Of a stretch of 64,000 nucleotides of DNA, positions 59,537-64,000 are shown in pieces. Location: the NCBI RefSeq assembly GCF_009709555.1, contig NZ_WJBG01000140.1, positions 41,228 through 105,227 on the forward strand, read 5' to 3'. Position 1 is the stretch's first letter, and each line of letters starts with the position of its first letter. This stretch comes from Streptomyces blattellae (GTDB lineage: Bacteria > Actinomycetota > Actinomycetes > Streptomycetales > Streptomycetaceae). Below the pieces are notes generated by a model that was not told where the DNA came from, did not search any database, and was given only the letters and a program-made list of their open reading frames with translations. A program made the position numbers and the translations under genes.

Positions 59537-60213
59537 CCGTACACGAAGACGTCGTCGCCCGTCTTCAGCAGCGACCAGTACTTCTTGGCGGCGGTCTTGG
59601 TCATGTTGACGCAGCCGTGCGAGCCGGGCGGGTTCCACATGCTGACGCCGACGGAGTGGAAGGCCTGGCCGCCGTCGAAGAACTGGGCGTAGGGCATGGG
59701 GACGTCGTAGATGGTCGACACGTGGTCGATGTTGCGCCAGTAGATCTTCTTCAGGCCGGTGCGGGTCTCGTAGCCGTTGCGGCCGGTGCGGACCGGCACC
59801 GGACCGTAGACGAGCTTCTTGCCGTCCTGGATCCAGCTCAGCTGGAGGGTGAGGTTCACACAGGCGATACGGCCCTTGTTCACGGGGCACTTGCCGGCCT
59901 TGTCGGGGTTGTTCCCGACGGCCTTCTGCTTGTTCATCAAATCCATCACGCCCCAGGTCACAGGCCCGGCGTAACCCATGTTCGGCGTGATGCCGTGCTT
60001 GTTCTGGAAGCCCTGGATGGCCTTGCAGTCGGCGGCGGACTGCTTGCCGTCGACCGGCCGGCCGAGGAACTTCTCCACCTGCCTCTGATACGGCCCGGTC
60101 TGCGTGGTGCAGCTCGCGGCCTGCGCGGGCGTGGCGCCCAGCGCGATCGTGAGCGGTGCCACCAGTCCGGTGATCCCGAGTGCGACGGCTCCCCGTCTGC
60201 GTATGTCCCCCAT
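59518..60213 (-). CDS. Secreted L,D-transpeptidase with peptidoglycan-binding domain
   Basis: ATG 60213 has GAGAGAGG upstream; 231 residues. The signal peptide ends near ATPAQA (residue 32); a PG_binding-like region spans about 38-95, with CTTQTGPYQRQVEKFLGRP. The YkuD domain (about 115-228) has H186, H199 and catalytic Cys201 in HSVGVSMWNPPGSHGCVNMT (the HX~12SHGCVN motif). It makes 3-3 cross-links in peptidoglycan or attaches proteins. A terminator hairpin overlaps the stop. Confidence 0.95.
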   Translation of the reverse strand: MGDIRRRGAVALGITGLVAPLTIALGATPAQAASCTTQTGPYQRQVEKFLGRPVDGKQSAADCKAIQGFQNKHGITPNMGYAGPVTWGVMDLMNKQKAVGNNPDKAGKCPVNKGRIACVNLTLQLSWIQDGKKLVYGPVPVRTGRNGYETRTGLKKIYWRNIDHVSTIYDVPMPYAQFFDGGQAFHSVGVSMWNPPGSHGCVNMTKTAAKKYWSLLKTGDDVFVYGRKPGT

Positions 60214-60356
60214 GGCCTGGCCTCTCTCGCGAGTATCCGGGTGCGTTGCCACCAGCTAGACCGGCGTCCGGGGGATTGGGTTGTGGTGGAACTCGCGCTG
60301 CGACGAAACGGTGACCTTCCGGTGTCCGCTTCGTCGGGATCGCGCCACGGGACGCT

Positions 60357-61154
60357 TCAGGCGTCCCAGGGGCGCCGGATCGCCTGGTGAAACCCGGTGT
60401 TGACCGCGGTGAGGCCGCCGTCGACGGTCAGGGTCGTGCCCGTGATCCACGCCGCGTCGCGCGAGGCGAGGAAGGCGACGGCCGCGGCGATGTCCTCCGG
60501 TTCACCGACCCGGCCCAGGGGATAGAGCGGACGCAGGGCGTCGAGTTCGTCCTCCCGCCCCTCCCAGGCCGAGGTGCGCACGGTGCCCGGCATCACCAGG
60601 TTCACGCGGACTCCGCGCGAGGCGGCGTGCCCGGCGAGGGTGCGGGTCAGGGAGGCGAGGCCCGCCTTGGCCGCGCTGTAGGCGTGGTTGCCGAAGTCGT
60701 GGGCTCCGTTGACGGAGCCGATGCTGACGATCGCGCCGCGCCCAGAGGCCGCCAGATGGGGAAGGGCGGCGCGGCAGCAGCGGTGGGCGCCGGTGAGGGT
60801 GACGTCGAGGTCACGGTGGAACGCCTCGTCCGTGCCGTCCTCGAAGAGCGGGGTGTCGGGGGTGCAGTGGGCGGCGCTGTTGACCAGGACATCGAGGGCG
60901 CCGAAGGAGTCGACGGCGTGCGCGACAGCCGCCTCGACGGACTCCCGGTCCGCCACATCACACGCCAACGCCTCGGTGGCGAGCCCCCGTTGACGCAACG
61001 CCGACGCCGTCTTCCCGGCCTCGGACCCGTCCACGTCGGTCACCAGCACCCGGGCCCCCTCCTCGGCAAGTCGCCGGGCGACGGCCGCGCCGATGCCACG
61101 GGCTGCGCCGGTCACGAGAACTCCGTATCCCTCGAAACGCCGTGTGTGGGTCAT
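60357..61154 (-). CDS. Short-chain dehydrogenase/reductase
   Basis: ATG 61154; 265 residues. Classical SDR: cofactor site VLVTGAARGIGAAVARRLAE at 12-31, LACDVADRES, VLVNSAAHCTPDT (NAG-type motif as NSA), IVSIGSVNGAHDFGNHAYSA with catalytic Ser and Tyr, YSAAKAG, and the closing FLASRDAAWITGTTLTVDGG. It oxidises or reduces an alcohol/carbonyl with NAD(P). Substrate unknown. It is divergent from the gene at 61204. Confidence 0.95.
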   Translation of the reverse strand: MTHTRRFEGYGVLVTGAARGIGAAVARRLAEEGARVLVTDVDGSEAGKTASALRQRGLATEALACDVADRESVEAAVAHAVDSFGALDVLVNSAAHCTPDTPLFEDGTDEAFHRDLDVTLTGAHRCCRAALPHLAASGRGAIVSIGSVNGAHDFGNHAYSAAKAGLASLTRTLAGHAASRGVRVNLVMPGTVRTSAWEGREDELDALRPLYPLGRVGEPEDIAAAVAFLASRDAAWITGTTLTVDGGLTAVNTGFHQAIRRPWDA

Positions 61155-61203
61155 GGGGCGAATCTAGTGCCGCGACGATCAACGGGGCAGCTAGTGTGCG
61201 GCC

Positions 61204-61752
61204 ATGTCCGCGTTCATCCAGCAACTCCCCGCGCTCATCGGCGTTGTCATCGGTGCGCTCGGCTCGTATCTGGCGGTGGTGCGGGGGGACCGTGCGAGGT
61301 TTCGGCAGGAGCAGACGGCGCGCTGGGAGGAGCGGCGGCTCGGGGTGTACTCCGACTACGCGCTGTCGTTGAAGAAGACGATCACGGTGACCTACCGGGT
61401 CGCTTCCGATCTCGGCATTGATCCGCACCCGGATCTTCTGGCCCTCGACGACGCCGAGCCGCTGCTGGCCGAGGCGAACACCGGTCGGGATCCCGCCTGG
61501 GAGGCGCTGATCATGCTGGGCAGCCGCGAGGTGGTGGAGCAGGGACGGGCATGGGCCCTGACGGTGGTGGAGATGGAGCGGTTCGTGCGCGGCCGACGGG
61601 AAGATCCGCAGGCCTGGCAGGCGCTGTTGGCGCGGCAGCGCGCCGCTCGCGAGGACTACTACACGGCCGTACGGGACGACCTGGGCCTGCCGCCGGGCCA
61701 TTCGGGGCGCTGGTCGTTCCCGGCGGCGAACCCGGTGCCGCCTCAGCGATAG
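61204..61752 (+). CDS. Single-helix membrane protein, hypothetical
   Basis: ATG 61204 lies six bases after TAGTGT without a ribosome site, so it is probably leaderless. The 182 residues have one N-terminal helix (about 6-26, LPALIGVVIGALGSYLAVV) followed by a charged cytosolic helical domain (RARFRQEQTARWEERRLGVY, WEALIMLGSREVVEQGRAWA). Common streptomycete hypothetical type with unknown role. Its last ten bases overlap the convergent SDR gene. Confidence 0.85.
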   Translation: MSAFIQQLPALIGVVIGALGSYLAVVRGDRARFRQEQTARWEERRLGVYSDYALSLKKTITVTYRVASDLGIDPHPDLLALDDAEPLLAEANTGRDPAWEALIMLGSREVVEQGRAWALTVVEMERFVRGRREDPQAWQALLARQRAAREDYYTAVRDDLGLPPGHSGRWSFPAANPVPPQR

Positions 61753-62657
61753 CCCGCCGTGTCCGCCGGTTTCCCCGCGTCCTGCACCTCGACCAGGTAC
61801 CGCCAGGCGTCCGGGCGGCTGCCGTCGAGGTCGGTGAAGCCGTACACCTGGGCGAGGCCGCCGCTGGAGAGGGACTCGCCGTTGAAGCGGGCCACGTCGG
61901 GGTCGGCGGCGAGGGCGGCGACGGCGCGGCCCACGTAGCGCGGGGTCTCCGAGATGGCGAAGTGGGGCACGGTCTCCAGGGCGTCGCGCCAGTTCTCCTC
62001 GCGTACCCCGAAGGTGTCGAGCATCATCTCCGAGCGCAGCCAGCCCGGGGTGAGGGCCACGGCGGTGGCGCCGCGCGGGCCGAGTTCATGGCCGAGGGCG
62101 AAGGCCATGCGCAGGACGGACGACTTGGCCAGGTCGTAGAAGAAGCTGACGCGGTAGTTGTCGCGGTTGTACTCGGCGGTGCCGTCGGTCATCTCGACGA
62201 CCAGGCCGCCGGGGTGGCGAAGCAACAGCGGCAGGGCGTGGTGGCTGGTGATCGCGTGCGTCTCGACGGCGAGCCTGAGCAGCCTGAGCCCGTTGTCGAG
62301 GTCGTGCTCCCAGACCGGGCTGTCCCACCCGAAGAGCTTCTCGCCGCCCCAGACGTCGTTGACCAGGATGTCGAGGCGGCCCTGCTCGTCGGCGACGCGG
62401 TCCACGAGGGTGCGGACCTGTGCCGGGTCGAGGTGGTCGGTGGGTACGGCGATGCCGTGCCCGCCCGCCTCGGTGACCAGGTCGGCGGTGTCCTCGATGG
62501 TCTCCGGGCGGTCGTACTCCGAGCGCTTCTCGCGCGTGGTGCGGCCGGTGACGTAGACGGTCGCGCCGGCCGCCCCGAGTTCCACGGCGACACCCCGTCC
62601 GGCTCCCCGTGACGCCCCGGCGACCAGCGCGACCTTGCCCTGCAGCGGCTGTGACAT
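61743..62657 (-). CDS. SDR-family oxidoreductase
   Basis: ATG 62657 follows GGGAGG at eight bases; the longer open frame upstream is a shadow of the DUF4180 gene. The 304 residues have the cofactor site VALVAGASRGAGRGVAVELG at 10-29, DILVNDVWGGEKLFGWD, and an active-site YDLAKSSVLRMA. The larger size and LVVEMTDGTAEYNRDNYRVS resemble a subgroup of atypical SDRs. NADPH-dependent; substrate unknown. It lies downstream of the formaldehyde/MBL/DUF4180 genes on the same strand with 79 bases between. Confidence 0.93.
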   Translation of the reverse strand: MSQPLQGKVALVAGASRGAGRGVAVELGAAGATVYVTGRTTREKRSEYDRPETIEDTADLVTEAGGHGIAVPTDHLDPAQVRTLVDRVADEQGRLDILVNDVWGGEKLFGWDSPVWEHDLDNGLRLLRLAVETHAITSHHALPLLLRHPGGLVVEMTDGTAEYNRDNYRVSFFYDLAKSSVLRMAFALGHELGPRGATAVALTPGWLRSEMMLDTFGVREENWRDALETVPHFAISETPRYVGRAVAALAADPDVARFNGESLSSGGLAQVYGFTDLDGSRPDAWRYLVEVQDAGKPADTAGYR

Positions 62658-62736
62658 GTCCGACCTCCCGTGTGACCGTGTCTCCTCCGAGGGTGACGGG
62701 CAAGCCGGACATCTTCTGTCGTGTTTCCTCAGGCGC

Positions 62737-63129
62737 TCACCCGGCCGGGCGCAGCCGCTCGGCCAGATCGTCGTAGCCGGACAGGAACCAGAGCTGGTTG
62801 CCCCGATTGCTCTCGTACACGAAGTCCCGCAAGGCCTGGCTGCCGGCGACGTGCCGCGCGATGTCCCCGACGACGGCCAGGCGCAGGCGGTAGTTGACGA
62901 ACTTCTGCACGATCGCGCCCGCGATCCCCGAGCGCAGCCGGAAGAAGTCGTCCGGCACCCGCTCCACGGGCACCGCGACCAGTTCCGCCCCGCGCCATCC
63001 GGCGTCCCCGATGAGGTCCAGCGCCGCACTCTCGCCGTCGAGCGGCGGGCCGCCCGGGGCGCAGCGCAGCACGGTGACACCGTGCAGGGTCACGAGCTCT
63101 TCGGCGGGCGGTACGGCGTCAGTGGCCAC
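62737..63129 (-). CDS. DUF4180 protein
   Basis: GTG 63129 overlaps the upstream MBL gene by 11 bases, implying translational coupling. The 130 residues match the DUF4180 pattern: LHGVTVLRCAPGGPPLDGES, LVAVPVERVPDDFFRLRSGI, AGAIVQKFVNYRLRLAVVGD and FVYESNRGNQLWFLSGYDDL. The fold resembles STAS-like alpha/beta proteins; the function is unknown. Its place in the dehydrogenase/hydrolase operon hints at a link to aldehyde or thiol-adduct metabolism, but this is inference. Confidence 0.9.
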   Translation of the reverse strand: MATDAVPPAEELVTLHGVTVLRCAPGGPPLDGESAALDLIGDAGWRGAELVAVPVERVPDDFFRLRSGIAGAIVQKFVNYRLRLAVVGDIARHVAGSQALRDFVYESNRGNQLWFLSGYDDLAERLRPAG

Positions 63130-63748
63130 GAGTGATCCATTCGTCCAGGTGGGGGGCCTCCGCCCCGATGGTCGTCGAGTCGCCGTGCCCGGTGAGCACC
63201 TTCGTCTCGGGCGGCAGGGTGAGCAGCCGGTCGCGAATCGAGGCGACGATCGTCGGGAAGTGGGAGTAGGAGCGGCCGGTGGCGCCCGGGCCGCCCTGGA
63301 AGAGGGTGTCGCCGGTGAAGACGGTGCTGAGGCCCCGGTCGTAGAGGCAGATCGCGCCGGGCGCGTGCCCGGGGGTGTGCAGCACGGTCAGGTCGGCGCC
63401 CGCGGCCTCGATCACCTGCCCGTCGGCGAGATGGGCGTCGGGGGCGCGGTCCGGGTGGGTGAGCTTCCACAGCGGCAGGTCGTCGGGGTGCAGCCAGATG
63501 GTGGCGCCGGTGCGGTCGGCGAGGGCGGGAGCGGCGTCGATGTGGTCGTTGTGGGCGTGGGTGCACACGATCGCGGTCAGCCGGCGGTCGCCGACGGCCT
63601 CGGCGATGGCGTCGGCGTCGTGGGCGGCGTCGATCACGACGGCCTCGTGGTCGTCGCCGACGATCCACACGTTGTTGTCGACGTCCCAGGTGCCCCCGTC
63701 GAGGGTGAACTGCCCTGAGGTGACGATGCGTTCGATGCGGGCGGCCAT
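63119..63748 (-). CDS. Metallo-beta-lactamase-fold hydrolase linked to mycothiol dehydrogenase
   Basis: ATG 63748 overlaps the dehydrogenase stop by one base (TGATG). The 209 residues have the metal motif THAHNDHI at 63-70 (H64, H66, D68, H69), GHAPGAICLYD with His, TVFTGDTLFQGGPGATGRS near 144 and LTGHGDSTTIG near 183: glyoxalase II-like. In actinobacteria such a gene commonly follows mscR and is thought to hydrolyse the S-formyl-mycothiol thioester. Cytosolic. Confidence 0.93.
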   Translation of the reverse strand: MAARIERIVTSGQFTLDGGTWDVDNNVWIVGDDHEAVVIDAAHDADAIAEAVGDRRLTAIVCTHAHNDHIDAAPALADRTGATIWLHPDDLPLWKLTHPDRAPDAHLADGQVIEAAGADLTVLHTPGHAPGAICLYDRGLSTVFTGDTLFQGGPGATGRSYSHFPTIVASIRDRLLTLPPETKVLTGHGDSTTIGAEAPHLDEWITRGH

Positions 63749-64000
63749 CACAGCACCACCACCGAGCGCAGCACGTCGCCGTGGTGCATCCGCTCGAACG
63801 CCTTCTCCACCTCGTCGAGTTGGATCGTCTCGGTCACGAACGCCTCCAGGTCCAGGCGGCCCTGGAGATGCAGGTCGATCAGCATGGGGAAGTCGCGGGA
63901 GGGCAGGCAGTCGCCGTACCAGGAGGACTTGAGCGCTCCGCCGCGTCCGAAGACGTCCAGCAGCGGCAGTTCGAGCTTCATCTCGGGGGTGGGCACGCCG
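63748..64000 (-). CDS. S-(hydroxymethyl)mycothiol dehydrogenase, C-terminal part
   Basis: The right edge of the window cuts the gene; 83 codons remain. The sequence [40 protein letters not shown] and the end [11 protein letters not shown] match the C-terminus of mycothiol-dependent formaldehyde dehydrogenases of the zinc alcohol dehydrogenase family. The [19 protein letters not shown] region distinguishes them from other medium-chain enzymes. Coupled to the MBL hydrolase gene downstream, it indicates a formaldehyde detoxification unit. Confidence 0.88.
   Translation of the reverse strand, partial: GVPTPEMKLELPLLDVFGRGGALKSSWYGDCLPSRDFPMLIDLHLQGRLDLEAFVTETIQLDEVEKAFERMHHGDVLRSVVVL

Overview
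The window is chromosomal DNA of a Streptomyces or very close relative. The GC content is very high with strong GC bias in third codon positions, GTG and TTG starts are frequent, several genes look leaderless, and the gene content is typical of the genus: SpoIIE-type phosphatase sensors, an XRE/DUF397 pair, a DUF574 methyltransferase, a mycothiol-linked dehydrogenase, a Tat-exported phosphatase and an ATP-grasp RiPP pair. I see no rRNA, tRNA, CRISPR array, intact insertion sequence or phage.

Layout. 1-8 kb: the start of an MFS drug exporter, then three PP2C (SpoIIE) phosphatases with GAF/PAS sensor domains; the spacer behind the second holds decayed copies of its own 3' end. 8-10.5 kb: a GH46 chitosanase and an FprA-type ferredoxin reductase. 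10.5-16.6 kb: a shortened membrane protein, a repeat-containing membrane protein, a YkvA-like protein, and the RiPP precursor/ATP-grasp pair tgmA-tgmB. 16.6-21.3 kb: an ABC exporter, a HEAT-like protein, and the DUF397/XRE/DUF574 group with strong palindromes. 21.6-31.3 kb: aldo/keto reductase, Gfo/Idh/MocA dehydrogenase, GNAT, a probable wrecked gene, a sulfite-oxidase-like enzyme, SthA transhydrogenase, and an APC permease with a partner gene. 31.3-37.4 kb: a nickel/cobalt transporter, an orphan proteasome beta subunit, two polytopic envelope proteins (one carrying a dispersed repeat inside its reading frame), a SnoaL-like protein and a small P-loop kinase.

37.4-52 kb is a carbohydrate locus. 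A ROK repressor, a CUT1 ABC importer (binding protein plus two permeases) and two large proteins resembling toroid lyases or hydrolases lie on the minus strand. A BadF-type sugar kinase diverges from the repressor, with a clear ROK-style operator between them. Plus-strand neighbours are a Tat-exported PAP2 phosphatase with a beta-repeat tail, a membrane mannosyltransferase and a MurR/RpiR regulator. The logical scheme is extracellular cleavage, import, phosphorylation and repression relieved by the sugar. The kinase 3' end is disrupted by a 72-bp inverted-repeat element.

52-64 kb holds a PG-binding membrane protein, a TetR regulator and a Zn-ribbon/OB-fold gene that share an identical two-site operator, a PatB-like C-S lyase with a PPOX enzyme, a DUF3800 protein, a membrane-anchored S1 protease, an L,D-transpeptidase, two SDR enzymes, and the start of a formaldehyde/mycothiol operon (DUF4180, MBL hydrolase, dehydrogenase cut by the window end).

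Most noteworthy: the duplicated TetR operator architecture, the orphan catalytically complete proteasome beta subunit, the RiPP pair without an adjacent methyltransferase, the palindromic element in the sugar kinase, and the dispersed repeat found in two spacers and inside one gene.
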